Assembly (NCBI RefSeq): GCF_016937655.1
Contig: NZ_JAFHKL010000005.1
Coordinates: 248,001-312,000 of the forward strand
Direction: 5' to 3'
From: Chromobacterium alkanivorans
GTDB taxonomy: Bacteria; Pseudomonadota; Gammaproteobacteria; Burkholderiales; Chromobacteriaceae
DNA length: 64,000 nt
The notes under the pieces were generated by a model. That model made no database searches. It had not been told where the DNA came from and saw only the letters and a program-made list of their open reading frames with translations. A program made the position numbers and the translations under genes. The first letter of the stretch is position 1, and every line of letters starts with the position of its first letter. This document shows, piece after piece, positions 43,510-51,816 of the stretch.

Positions 43510-44754
43510 ATGCATTGGCCTTTTGAAGCCTTTATCGGCCTGCGTTACTTGCGGGCCAAGCGCCGCAACGGTTTCATTTCCTTCATTTCCCTGATTTCCA
43601 TCGTCGGCATCGCGCTGGGCGTGGCCGCGCTGATCATCGTGCTGTCGGTGATGAACGGCTTTCAGAAGGAAATCCGCGGCCGCATCCTGAGCGTGGCCTC
43701 GCACCTGGAGGTCAGCACTTACGACGGCCGGCTGGATCATTGGCGGCAGGTGGCCCAGCTGGGCGGCGCGCAGCCGCATGTGCTGGCCGCCGCGCCCTTC
43801 GTCAACGGCCAGGGCCTGTTCTCCGCTTACGGCAATGTCCGCGGCGGCCTGGTGCGCGGCATCGAGCCAGCACTGGAGGACAAGGTGGTGGACGTGGGCC
43901 GCCACATGGTGGCCGGCAAGCTGGAGAGCCTGCGCCCCGGCGAGTTCGGCATGGCGCTGGGCGCGGAACTGGCGCGCCAGCTGAATGTGGGCCTGGGCGA
44001 CAAGGTGATGTTGTTCGTGCCGCAGGGCACGATCACGCCGGCGGGCATGCTGCCGCGCTCCAAGCAGTTCACCGTGGTGGGCATTTTCAAGGTGGACATG
44101 TTCGAGTTCGACGCCTCGCTGGCGATGGTAAACCTGCGCGACGCCCAGGTGTTGTCGCGGATGGGGGACAGTGTTAGCGGCGTGCGCTTCAAGCTGGACG
44201 ATCCGATGCTGGCGCCGACGGTGAAGCAGGCGCTGCGCGCCAAGCTGCCGCAAAACCTGGTGACGGACTGGACCGACACCAATTCCAATTATTTCCGCGC
44301 GGTGCAGATCGAGAAAAGGATGATGACCATCATCCTGACGCTGATCGTGGCGGTGGCGGCCTTCAATCTGGTGTCCACGCTGGTGATGGTGGTGACGGAC
44401 AAGCAGGCGGACATCGCCATTCTGCGCACGCTGGGCGCGTCGCCGGCCAGCATCATGAAAATCTTCATGATCCAGGGCTCGGTGGCCGGGGTGCTGGGCA
44501 CTTTGTCCGGGGTGGCCTCGGGCGTGCTGATCGCCTTGAACCTGGATGTGATCGTGCCGCTGATCGAACGCGTGATCGGCAGCAAGATTCTGTCCAGCGA
44601 GGTGTATATGATCGACTACCTGCCGTCCGACGTGCAGTGGAGCGATGTCTCCACCATCACCCTGATTTCCCTGGCGCTGGCCTTGTTCGCCACGCTGTAC
44701 CCCAGCTGGCGCGCGGCGCGCACGCAACCGGCGGAGGCCTTGCGCTATGAGTAA
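43510..44754 (+). CDS. lolC: Lipoprotein-releasing ABC transporter permease LolC/LolE
   Basis: A 415-residue inner-membrane subunit that extracts outer-membrane lipoproteins and hands them to LolA. TM1 is near the N terminus ([20 protein letters not shown], after the conserved [20 protein letters not shown]). A large periplasmic domain runs from about 60 to 265, and three C-terminal TM helices follow ([20 protein letters not shown] onward), with the coupling stretch [24 protein letters not shown] eight bases before the ATG fixes the start; an in-frame TTG at 43507 is less likely. Only one permease gene is present here, overlapping lolD by eight bases; a LolE-like partner, if any, is elsewhere. 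Confidence 0.92.
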   Translation: MHWPFEAFIGLRYLRAKRRNGFISFISLISIVGIALGVAALIIVLSVMNGFQKEIRGRILSVASHLEVSTYDGRLDHWRQVAQLGGAQPHVLAAAPFVNGQGLFSAYGNVRGGLVRGIEPALEDKVVDVGRHMVAGKLESLRPGEFGMALGAELARQLNVGLGDKVMLFVPQGTITPAGMLPRSKQFTVVGIFKVDMFEFDASLAMVNLRDAQVLSRMGDSVSGVRFKLDDPMLAPTVKQALRAKLPQNLVTDWTDTNSNYFRAVQIEKRMMTIILTLIVAVAAFNLVSTLVMVVTDKQADIAILRTLGASPASIMKIFMIQGSVAGVLGTLSGVASGVLIALNLDVIVPLIERVIGSKILSSEVYMIDYLPSDVQWSDVSTITLISLALALFATLYPSWRAARTQPAEALRYE

Positions 44755-45448
44755 TGTGTTGTCGTGCCAAGGGCTGGGCAAGTCCTATAACGAAGGCAAG
44801 CTGCAGCTGACGGTGTTGTCCGAAGTCAGCCTGACGGTGGAGAAGGGCGCCAGCCTGGCCATCGTCGGTGCGTCCGGCTCCGGCAAGAGCACGCTGCTGC
44901 ATTTGCTGGGCGGCCTGGACACGCCCAGCGCCGGCCGGGTGGAGGTGCTGGGCCGCGATCTGGCGACCATGTCCGAGTCCGAGCGCGGCCGGCTGCGCAA
45001 CGCTTCGCTGGGCTTCGTTTATCAGTTCCATCATCTGCTGCCTGAATTCAGCGCGCTGGAAAACGCGATGATGCCGCTGCTGATCCGCCGCATGCCGCGC
45101 AAGCAGGCGGAGCGGGAGGCGAGCGAGATGCTGGGCCGCGTGGGCCTGGGTCAGCGGCTGCAGCACAAGCCGGGCGAATTGTCCGGCGGCGAGCGCCAGC
45201 GGGCGGCGATCGCGCGCGCGCTGGTGACCCGTCCGGCCTGCCTGCTGGCGGACGAGCCCACCGGCAATCTGGACGTGCACACCGCCAAGCAGGTGTTCGA
45301 TCTGATGCTGGAACTGAACCGCACGCTGGGCACCAGCCTGATCATCGTCACCCATGATCTGGACCTGGCGGCGCGCACCCAGCGGGTGCTGCGCCTGACG
45401 GAAGGCAAGTTGACGGAGACGGCGCGCGCCGCCGATCTGCCGCTGTGA
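44747..45448 (+). CDS. lolD: Lipoprotein-releasing ABC transporter ATPase LolD
   Basis: A 233-residue ABC ATPase powering lipoprotein release. Walker A is GASGSGKST (about 41-49), the Q-loop is [13 protein letters not shown] with the LolD-typical Q-F-H-H-L-L-P-E-F, the signature is [15 protein letters not shown], and Walker B is [11 protein letters not shown] with the H-loop in [10 protein letters not shown]. It is translated from an overlap with lolC (ATGAGTAA), so the two subunits are made together. Confidence 0.95.
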   Translation: MSNVLSCQGLGKSYNEGKLQLTVLSEVSLTVEKGASLAIVGASGSGKSTLLHLLGGLDTPSAGRVEVLGRDLATMSESERGRLRNASLGFVYQFHHLLPEFSALENAMMPLLIRRMPRKQAEREASEMLGRVGLGQRLQHKPGELSGGERQRAAIARALVTRPACLLADEPTGNLDVHTAKQVFDLMLELNRTLGTSLIIVTHDLDLAARTQRVLRLTEGKLTETARAADLPL

Positions 45449-45487
45449 TTTTTATCGGGACTCGTTCCAAAGCTTTAGGAGACCACA

Positions 45488-46771
45488 TTGCTGTTCAAGC
45501 GTGAAGAAATCGATTTCGATGCCTTGCTGGACATTCTGCAAACCCCGTCCGGCATGATGGAGTCGGCGATAGGCGTGTTGTGCGTGTTCATCGCCTTCTA
45601 TCTGGCCCGTTTCGCCTTCAAGCAATTTTTCGATCACAGCCCCGAGCGCTACGAGCGCTTTTTGCCCTATGTGGGTTTCCGCCTGGTGCTGCCGGTGGCG
45701 GCGCAGGCGCTGGTGATGCTGTCGCGTTCGGCCTGGGTGCACCTGCTGCACGAGCGCGCGATGGTGTTGCACCTGCTGAGCGCGATGCTGTTCTGGCTGA
45801 CCCTGATCCGGCTGTGCTGCGCGGTGGTGCGCCAGGCGCTGCCCAAGGGCCGTTTCGAACGCCATACCGAGCATTTCCTGGCCACGGCCCTGTGGCTGGG
45901 CTTCGTCAGCTGGGCCATAGGCTTCGACATGGTGGTGATCGAGTGGCTGGAGTCGATGTCGTTCTCGGTGGGCAAGAGCCGCTTGAACATGCTGACCATA
46001 CTCAACGGCCTGCTGTGGGTGTCCATCATCGTGGTGGTGGCTTTGTGGGCCAGCCGCCTGATCGAATCGCGCTTGATGAATTTGAAGCATCTGGACCCCA
46101 GCCTGCGCATCGTGTTCGCCAAACTGACCCGCACCGGGCTGCTGATCGCCGCGGTGCTGATCGCGCTGCCGGTGGTGGGCATCGATCTGACCGTACTGTC
46201 GGTGTTCGGCGGCGCGGTGGGTATCGGCCTGGGTTTCGGCTTGCAGAAGATCGCCAGCAATTTCGTGTCCGGCTTCATCATCCTGCTGGACCACTCCATT
46301 CGCATCGGAGACCGGCTGATGGTGGAGAACCGCGTGGGCTACGTGACCAAGATGACCTCGCGCTACGTGGTGCTCAAGGGCGCGGACGGCACCGAGGCGC
46401 TGATTCCCAACGACTCGCTGATGTCCAATACCGTGGTCAACCAGTCGTATTCCGACAAGAGCATGTGGACCAGCCTGCCGGTGTCGGTGGCTTACGGCAC
46501 CGATCTGGACAAGGCGCTGGAGCTGCTCAAGCAGGCGGCCAATCACCCGCGGGTGCAGCAGGACCCGGCGCCGCGCGGTTTCGTCACCCTGTTTGCCGAC
46601 AGCAGCATCAATCTTGAGCTGGGCTTTTGGGTGGCGGACCCGGAAAACGGCTTCATGGGCTTGAAATCCGATCTGAATATGGCAATCTGGCGGCTGTTCC
46701 AGCAACATGGCATTCAAATGCCGTTCCCGCAGCGGGAAATCCGCATTCTCAACGACAAGCCGCAAGACTAA
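45488..46771 (+). CDS. MscS-family mechanosensitive channel
   Basis: A 427-residue inner-membrane channel. Several N-terminal helices come first. The pore helix region is VFGGAVGIGLGFGLQKIASN, continuing FVSGFIILL, the MscS TM3 signature. The beta domain is DRLMVENRVGYVTKMTSRYV, with the IPNDSLMSNTVVN stretch typical of MscS upper vestibules. A C-terminal alpha/beta domain follows. It opens under membrane tension to release solutes during hypo-osmotic shock; the family assignment is firm, the subtype is not. The TTG start at 45488 is supported by AGGAG exactly six bases upstream. It is downstream of lolD and probably co-transcribed. Confidence 0.88.
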   Translation: MLFKREEIDFDALLDILQTPSGMMESAIGVLCVFIAFYLARFAFKQFFDHSPERYERFLPYVGFRLVLPVAAQALVMLSRSAWVHLLHERAMVLHLLSAMLFWLTLIRLCCAVVRQALPKGRFERHTEHFLATALWLGFVSWAIGFDMVVIEWLESMSFSVGKSRLNMLTILNGLLWVSIIVVVALWASRLIESRLMNLKHLDPSLRIVFAKLTRTGLLIAAVLIALPVVGIDLTVLSVFGGAVGIGLGFGLQKIASNFVSGFIILLDHSIRIGDRLMVENRVGYVTKMTSRYVVLKGADGTEALIPNDSLMSNTVVNQSYSDKSMWTSLPVSVAYGTDLDKALELLKQAANHPRVQQDPAPRGFVTLFADSSINLELGFWVADPENGFMGLKSDLNMAIWRLFQQHGIQMPFPQREIRILNDKPQD

Positions 46772-46789
46772 GGCAGGGGAGACGCCTCC

Positions 46790-47413
46790 ATGGCAGGCAA
46801 ACGCTTGGCAATCATAGACGACGACGCCGCGGTGCGGGAGTCGCTGGTATGGCTGCTGGACGGCCAGGGCTATCTGGCCAGCGGCTTCGACAGCGCGGAG
46901 GAGTTTCTGGCCTGCCCGGACGGCGGCGACTTCAACGGCATCATCCTGGACCTGAGGCTGTCCGGCATGAGCGGCATCATGCTGCTGGAAAAGCTGGCCG
47001 GCTGGCCATACTGTCCGCCGGTGATCATGCTCACCGCCCACGGCGACGTGCCGCACGCGGTGGCGGCGCTGAAGCTGGGCGCGCTGGATTTCATGGAGAA
47101 GCCGTTCGACGACGAGCGTTTGCTGGAGCGCGCCGAGGCCGCGGTGCTGCGCGACGAGCAGAACCGTCTGCTGCATGGCCGCCGCAGCAAGGTGTCCGCC
47201 GCGCTGTCCCTGCTGACCGATCGCGAGCGCGAAGTGATGCAGTTGATCCTCACCGGCAAGCTCAACAAGCAGATCGCCGAGGAGCTGGCCATCAGCATGA
47301 AGACGGTGGAAGTGCACCGCGCCCGCGTGTTCGACAAGATGGGCGTCAAATCCGCGGTGGAGCTGGCCGGCCTGCTGGCCAGCCAGAGCCCGGCCAACGG
47401 AGGCAAGCGCTGA
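46790..47413 (+). CDS. FixJ/TtrR-type response regulator (orphan)
   Basis: A 207-residue two-component regulator. The receiver domain (1-120) has the acidic pair IDDD, phospho-acceptor Asp in IILDLRLSG, Thr in MLTAHGDV and Lys in FMEKPFDDE. The LuxR-type HTH (about 140-200: LTDREREVMQLILTGKLNKQ, then IAEELAISMKTVEVHRARVF) is complete. No histidine kinase is adjacent; the nearest, creC, has its own CreB. It follows mscS by 18 bases and overlaps nudB by one base, so it appears to be part of that transcript. Confidence 0.88.
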   Translation: MAGKRLAIIDDDAAVRESLVWLLDGQGYLASGFDSAEEFLACPDGGDFNGIILDLRLSGMSGIMLLEKLAGWPYCPPVIMLTAHGDVPHAVAALKLGALDFMEKPFDDERLLERAEAAVLRDEQNRLLHGRRSKVSAALSLLTDREREVMQLILTGKLNKQIAEELAISMKTVEVHRARVFDKMGVKSAVELAGLLASQSPANGGKR

Positions 47414-47877
47414 TGGGCAGCAAGCAACCGGTATCGGTGCTGGTGGTGATCCACACCGCGGACGGCCAGGCGCTGTTGATCGAACGCGCCGACAAGCCCG
47501 GTTACTGGCAATCCGTGACCGGCAGCCGGGAAGGCGAGGAAGCCTTGCGCGACACCGCGCTGCGCGAACTGGCCGAGGAAACCGGCCTGGTTTTGGAGCG
47601 CGACGACCCCCGGCTCAGCGACTGGGGCCTGGTCAACCGCTACGAAATCTATCCGCATTGGCGCCACCGTTATCCGGACGGCGTCACCCACAACGACGAA
47701 CACGTGTTCGGCCTGTGCCTGGAGCGGCCGCTGACGGTGACGCTGGCGCCGCGCGAGCATCTGGCCCAGCAATGGCTGCCTTGGGACGAGGCCGCCGACA
47801 AAGTGTTCTCGCCGTCCAACGCCGAGGCGCTGCGGCTGCTGCCGCAAAGGCTGGCTCCGGCGCCGGCGCGGCCATGA
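47413..47877 (+). CDS. nudB: Dihydroneopterin triphosphate diphosphatase NudB (Nudix)
   Basis: A 154-residue Nudix hydrolase that removes pyrophosphate from dihydroneopterin triphosphate in folate synthesis. The Nudix box G-x5-E-x7-RE-U-x-EE-x-G-U is complete: GSREGEEALRDTALRELAEE followed by TGL. The NudB-type N terminus VSVLVVIHTADGQALLIERA, the substrate loop GYWQSVTG and the C-terminal NRYEIYPHWRHRYPDGVTHN support the assignment. The ATG overlaps the preceding TGA by one base, and the end overlaps creB by four (ATGA). Confidence 0.9.
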   Translation: MGSKQPVSVLVVIHTADGQALLIERADKPGYWQSVTGSREGEEALRDTALRELAEETGLVLERDDPRLSDWGLVNRYEIYPHWRHRYPDGVTHNDEHVFGLCLERPLTVTLAPREHLAQQWLPWDEAADKVFSPSNAEALRLLPQRLAPAPARP

Positions 47878-48554
47878 AGCCGCTGATCTGGCTGGCCGAG
47901 GACGAGGCCGGCATCGCCGACACCCTGATCTACACCTTGGAAACCGACGGCTTCGCCGTCGAGTGGTTCGAGCGCGGCCTGCCGCTGCTGGAGCGGCTGG
48001 ACCACGCCGTCCCGTCGTTGTGCATCCTGGACGTGGGCCTGCCGGACATCAACGGTTTCGAGCTGTGCCGCCGCTTGCGCGAGCGAGCCGATCTGCCGCT
48101 GATGTTCCTGACCGCGCGCAGCGAGGAAATGGACCGCATCATCGGCCTGGAAATCGGCGCCGACGACTACGTGGCCAAGCCGTTCTCGCCGCGCGAGGTC
48201 AGCGCCCGCGCGCGCACCATCCTGCGGCGCTACGCCAAGGGCCAGGCACCGGCCGCCGCGCCGGCGCCCGCCGGCTTCGAACTGGACGAGGCGCGCGCCT
48301 GCGTTCATTTCGCCGGCCATAAGCTGAACCTGACCCGCTACGAATACCTGCTGCTGAAAACCCTGCTGGCGGAGCCGGGCCGGGTGTTTTCGCGCCAGCA
48401 GCTGATGGAGCGGGTGTGGCGCGACGCCGAGGACAGCTTCGACCGCACCGTGGACACCCACGTCAAAACCCTGCGCGCCAAGCTGCGCGACATCGACCCC
48501 GACGCCCAGCCCATCCAGACCCACCGCGGCCTGGGCTACAGCCTGGGCGAGTGA
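47874..48554 (+). CDS. creB: Response regulator CreB
   Basis: A 226-residue OmpR-type regulator, partner of CreC. The receiver has the acidic AEDEA cluster, phospho-acceptor Asp in CILDVGLPDING, Thr in FLTARSEEMD and Lys in YVAKPFSPRE. The winged-helix domain spans about 140-226 (LTRYEYLLLKTLLAEPGRVF, then DRTVDTHVKTLRAKLRDI). Regulators of this family bind paired TTCAC repeats (cre tags), and one is present before creD. Start codon within the nudB stop; the gene ends three bases before creC. Confidence 0.9.
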   Translation: MKPLIWLAEDEAGIADTLIYTLETDGFAVEWFERGLPLLERLDHAVPSLCILDVGLPDINGFELCRRLRERADLPLMFLTARSEEMDRIIGLEIGADDYVAKPFSPREVSARARTILRRYAKGQAPAAAPAPAGFELDEARACVHFAGHKLNLTRYEYLLLKTLLAEPGRVFSRQQLMERVWRDAEDSFDRTVDTHVKTLRAKLRDIDPDAQPIQTHRGLGYSLGE

Positions 48555-48556
48555 GC

Positions 48557-49975
48557 ATGCGCTTCGGCCTGCGGCTGTTCCTCGGTTATTTCCTGATCGT
48601 GGCGGTGGCCGGCTGGTTCGTGCTGGCCATTTTCACCCAGGAAGTGAAGCCGGGCGTGCGCCGCGCCACCGAGGGCACGCTGGTGGACAGCGCCAATGTG
48701 CTGGCCGGCATCGCCGCCGCCGACCTGGCCGACGGCGACATCGCCAACGGACGGCTGGCGCGCGCCTTCCGCGACAAGGCGCGGCCGCCCATCGCCGCCA
48801 ACATCTCCGGCATCGTCAAGAACAATATGGAGTTCCGCGTCTACGTCACCGACGCGCGCGGCGTGGTGATTTTCGATTCCAGCGGCCGCGACTTGGGTCG
48901 CGATTACTCGCGCTGGAACGACGTCTACCGCACGCTGCGCGGCGAATACGGCGCGCGCAGCACCCGCAGCAAGCCGGACGACGAAAACAGCAGCGTGATG
49001 CACGTGGCCGCCCCGGTGCGGCTGGATGGGCGCATCGTCGGCTCGCTGACCGTGTCCAAGCCCAATGTGACGATGGAGCCGGTGATACGCCGCAGCGAGC
49101 GCAAGATCATGCTGGCCGGCGGCGCGCTGCTGGGCGCGGCCCTGCTGATAGGCGCGGTGATGGTGTGGTGGATCAACCGCTCCATCCGCCGGCTGGTGGG
49201 CTACGCCGAGGCGGTGGCGGCCGGCCAGCCGGCCAATCTGCCGCGGCTGGGCAGCCCGGAGCTGGACAGCCTGGGCCAGGCGGTGGAGGCGATGCGGCGC
49301 AAGCTGGAGGGCAAGGCCTATGTGGAAGGCTATGTGCACACGCTGAGCCACGAGCTGAAAAGCCCGCTGGCGGCGATACGCGGCGCCGGCGAGCTGCTGC
49401 GGGAAGATCCGCCGCCGGAAACGCGCCGCCGCTTCGTCGACAACATCCTGGCGCAGAGCCTGCGCATGCAGCAGTTGATCGAAAGGCTGTTGTGGCAGGC
49501 GCGGGTGGAGTCCCGGCTGCGGCCGGACGCCCAGGCGCTGGACTGGACCGCCTTGATCGAGGAAACCGCCGACGGCAAGGCGCTGGCCGCCGCGCGGCGC
49601 GGCGTCGGCATGGTGCGCAGGCTGGCGCCGGCCAGCCTGAACGGCGACCGGCTGCTGCTGGCGCAGGCCTTGTCCAATCTGCTGGACAACGCGCTGGAGT
49701 TCAGCCCGCCGGGCGGCGTGATCGAACTGGACGGCGCGCCGGAAGAGGGCGGCTATCTGCTGCGCGTGCGCGATCACGGGCCGGGCGTGCCGGATTACGC
49801 GCTGGAGCGCGTGTTCGAGCGCTTCTACTCGCTGCCGCGCCCGGACAGCGGCAAAAGCACCGGCCTGGGCCTGAGCCTGGTGCGGGAGGTGGCGCAGCTG
49901 CACGGCGGCCGCGCCGAGCTGTTCAACCACGCCGACGGCGGCGCCGAGGCGCGGCTGTGGCTGCCGCCGGGCTGA
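48557..49975 (+). CDS. creC: Sensor histidine kinase CreC
   Basis: A 472-residue inner-membrane sensor. TM1 is residues about 6-26 (LRLFLGYFLIVAVAGWFVLA), and a periplasmic sensor domain runs from about 30 to 180 (FRVYVTDARGVVIFDSSGRD). TM2 is KIMLAGGALLGAALLIGAVM and a HAMP-like linker follows. HisKA carries the phosphorylated His in HTLSHELKSPLAAIRGA. The HATPase has an N box LSNLLDNALEFSP and G boxes DHGPGVPD and GLGLSLV. CreC responds to growth and metabolic state in enterobacteria; the signal here is unknown. Its start lies three bases past the creB stop. Confidence 0.92.
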   Translation: MRFGLRLFLGYFLIVAVAGWFVLAIFTQEVKPGVRRATEGTLVDSANVLAGIAAADLADGDIANGRLARAFRDKARPPIAANISGIVKNNMEFRVYVTDARGVVIFDSSGRDLGRDYSRWNDVYRTLRGEYGARSTRSKPDDENSSVMHVAAPVRLDGRIVGSLTVSKPNVTMEPVIRRSERKIMLAGGALLGAALLIGAVMVWWINRSIRRLVGYAEAVAAGQPANLPRLGSPELDSLGQAVEAMRRKLEGKAYVEGYVHTLSHELKSPLAAIRGAGELLREDPPPETRRRFVDNILAQSLRMQQLIERLLWQARVESRLRPDAQALDWTALIEETADGKALAAARRGVGMVRRLAPASLNGDRLLLAQALSNLLDNALEFSPPGGVIELDGAPEEGGYLLRVRDHGPGVPDYALERVFERFYSLPRPDSGKSTGLGLSLVREVAQLHGGRAELFNHADGGAEARLWLPPG

Positions 49976-49986
49976 GCCGCGCGGAC

Positions 49987-50002
49987 TTCACACGCTCTTC
50001 AC
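49987..50002 (+). promoter_or_regulatory. Cre tag (CreB binding site) upstream of creD
   Basis: TTCAC-ACGCTC-TTCAC, an exact match to the cre tag TTCAC-N6-TTCAC known for CreB-activated promoters. A third TTCAC lies at 50019-50023. The site is 68 bases before the creD start, where an activator would be expected; TTACGCT near 50033 may be part of the promoter. Confidence 0.85.
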
Positions 50003-50069
50003 ACCAGCCCATTTCCGCTTCACTCCCAGGGCTTACGCTGTCTTCCGTGATGAAACCCGGAGGCAAGCG

Positions 50070-51437
50070 ATGAAGAAAAACCCCTTATTGACCAAGATCC
50101 TGATCCTGCTGACGCTGTCCTTGGCGCTGCTGGTGCCGGTGAGCGCGATCAGCAACCTGATCTCCGAACGCAAGCATTACCAGGAAGAAGCGGTGGAGAA
50201 AGTGGTGGCCAGCACCAGCGGCGAGCAGACCGTGATCGGTCCGGTGCTGGTGATTCCCTATGTGGAAACCGTAGAGGAGAAGCAGAACGGCAAGACGCAA
50301 AGCGTCAAGCACGAGCTGGAGCGCTATGTGTTGCCGCGCCAGTTGGCGATAGACGGCAAGCTCAAAGTCAGCCCGCGCTCGCTTGGCATTTATCAGGCGT
50401 TGATCTTCGGCAGCGAGGCCGGCTTCAACGGCCATTTCGAGATTCCGCCGCAGCCGGAACTGCTCAAGCCGTCGATTCAGTTGAAAACTCCCTATCTGGC
50501 GGTGGGCATCAGCGATCCGCGCGGCATAGGCAAAGTGCCGCGGCTGAACGCCGGCGGCAAGGCGCTCCCCTTCGCGGCCGGCGCCGGCCTGCCGCGGATG
50601 AGCGAGGGCATACACGCGGCGTTGCCGCAGCTGCTGGACCTGTCCAAGGCGCAGACGCTGCCGTTCGCCTTCCAGCTCAATCTGCAGGGCACGCGCAGCA
50701 TCAGCTATGTGCCGGTGGGCGAGAGCAGCACGCTGAGCCTGGCGTCCAACTGGCCGCACCCCAGCTTCATCGGCAACTTCCTGCCGGTGCAGCGCAATGT
50801 GGACGCCAAGGGCTTCAAGGCGCAATGGGAGAGCAGCTGGTTCGCCAACAATCTGAACGACCGCTTCCAGCAGGCGGCCTTCAGCGAAGGGAAGTCCGGC
50901 CTGAGCGCATTGCCGTCCTTCAGCACCGGCCTGGTGCAGCCGGTGGACCAGTATCAGCAGAACGAGCGCTCGGTCAAATACGCGGTGCTGTTCATCGGCC
51001 TGACCTTCTTGTCCTTCTTCCTGCTGGAAACGCTGCGCAGCCTGCGCGTGCACCCCATCCAGTACGTGCTGGTGGGCATGGCGCTGGTGATGTTCTTCCT
51101 GGTCTTGCTGGCCTTGTCCGAGCACCTGGGTTTCGGGCCTGCCTATCTGCTGGCGGCGACGGCCTGCGTCGGCCAGATCGGTTTCTACGTCAGCCACATC
51201 CTCGGCGGCTGGAAGCGCGGCCTGGGCTTCGCCGGCCTGCTCAGCCTCTTGTACGCGGTGCTGTACGGCCTGTTGCAGTCCGAGGACAACGCCTTGCTGC
51301 TGGGCAGCCTGCTGCTGTTCGCCGCGCTGACCGCCATCATGACGCTGACCCGGAGGCTAGATTGGTATCGCTTCTCCGCGCGGAGCGAGGAAGCGGCGCC
51401 GGAAGCGCTGGCGCCGCCGCCCCCGCCGCAGTCTTGA
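50070..51437 (+). CDS. creD: Inner-membrane protein CreD
   Basis: A 455-residue polytopic membrane protein whose expression is the hallmark output of CreBC. An N-terminal TM helix (ILILLTLSLALLVPVSAISN) precedes a large periplasmic beta-rich domain (about 30-300, with the family's VLVIPYVETVEE and FIGNFLPVQRNVDAKGFKAQ). Five or six C-terminal TM helices follow (from KYAVLFIGLTFLSFFLLETL) and then a Pro-rich tail. GGAGG precedes the ATG. In Pseudomonas and Aeromonas, creD expression tracks beta-lactam response; whether it does here is unknown. creA is absent from the cluster. Confidence 0.93.
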   Translation: MKKNPLLTKILILLTLSLALLVPVSAISNLISERKHYQEEAVEKVVASTSGEQTVIGPVLVIPYVETVEEKQNGKTQSVKHELERYVLPRQLAIDGKLKVSPRSLGIYQALIFGSEAGFNGHFEIPPQPELLKPSIQLKTPYLAVGISDPRGIGKVPRLNAGGKALPFAAGAGLPRMSEGIHAALPQLLDLSKAQTLPFAFQLNLQGTRSISYVPVGESSTLSLASNWPHPSFIGNFLPVQRNVDAKGFKAQWESSWFANNLNDRFQQAAFSEGKSGLSALPSFSTGLVQPVDQYQQNERSVKYAVLFIGLTFLSFFLLETLRSLRVHPIQYVLVGMALVMFFLVLLALSEHLGFGPAYLLAATACVGQIGFYVSHILGGWKRGLGFAGLLSLLYAVLYGLLQSEDNALLLGSLLLFAALTAIMTLTRRLDWYRFSARSEEAAPEALAPPPPPQS

Positions 51438-51545
51438 GCGCGACGGTCTTGACGACGGCATGAATATCCGATTTCACAAAACCGCCATCATCAGGTAACG
51501 CGTTCTCGCTATCGTTTTCCCGCCCGGCCGTTCCGCCGGGCTGGG

Positions 51546-51582
51546 CAAGGGCCCGGATTCCGCTTCCGGGCCCTTGGTTTTT
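51546..51582 (+). terminator. Intrinsic terminator after creD
   Basis: CAAGGGCCCGG-ATTCCGCTT-CCGGGCCCTTG, a perfect 11-bp stem, followed by GTTTTT. It isolates creD from the phospholipase operon. Confidence 0.9.
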
Positions 51583-51622
51583 CACCGCGGCGCGCGCGCC
51601 GCCACAAGACGACTGCACTCCG

Positions 51623-51799
51623 ATGACGCTCAACTTTCTCTCCCCCGTGGCGGCCCGCTGGGCGCGCCGGCTGGCCGCCTGTCTGCTGGCGGCCGCGCTC
51701 GCCGGCTGCCTGGGCGACAATCAAGACAACGCCGGCCAACCGGGCAACGGCAATTCCAATCAAACCCAGCCGCCGGCCAAGCTCCGCTGCGCGCCCTGA
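51623..51799 (+). CDS. Small lipoprotein upstream of phospholipase C
   Basis: A 58-residue reading frame in another frame from phospholipase C. A basic start (MTLNFLSPVAARWARRLAAC) leads to a hydrophobic core and a clean lipobox L-A-G-C (LLAAALAGC). A short Asn/Gln/Gly-rich mature part follows (LGDNQDNAGQPGNGNSNQTQ, then PPAKLRCAP). Its stop is 17 bases before the phospholipase ATG, so the two are probably co-transcribed. It may be a tether or accessory for the exported enzyme, or a remnant. No family recognised; no strong ribosome binding site. Confidence 0.5.
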   Translation: MTLNFLSPVAARWARRLAACLLAAALAGCLGDNQDNAGQPGNGNSNQTQPPAKLRCAP

Positions 51800-51816
51800 A
51801 CCCGGACAAGCCCGCC

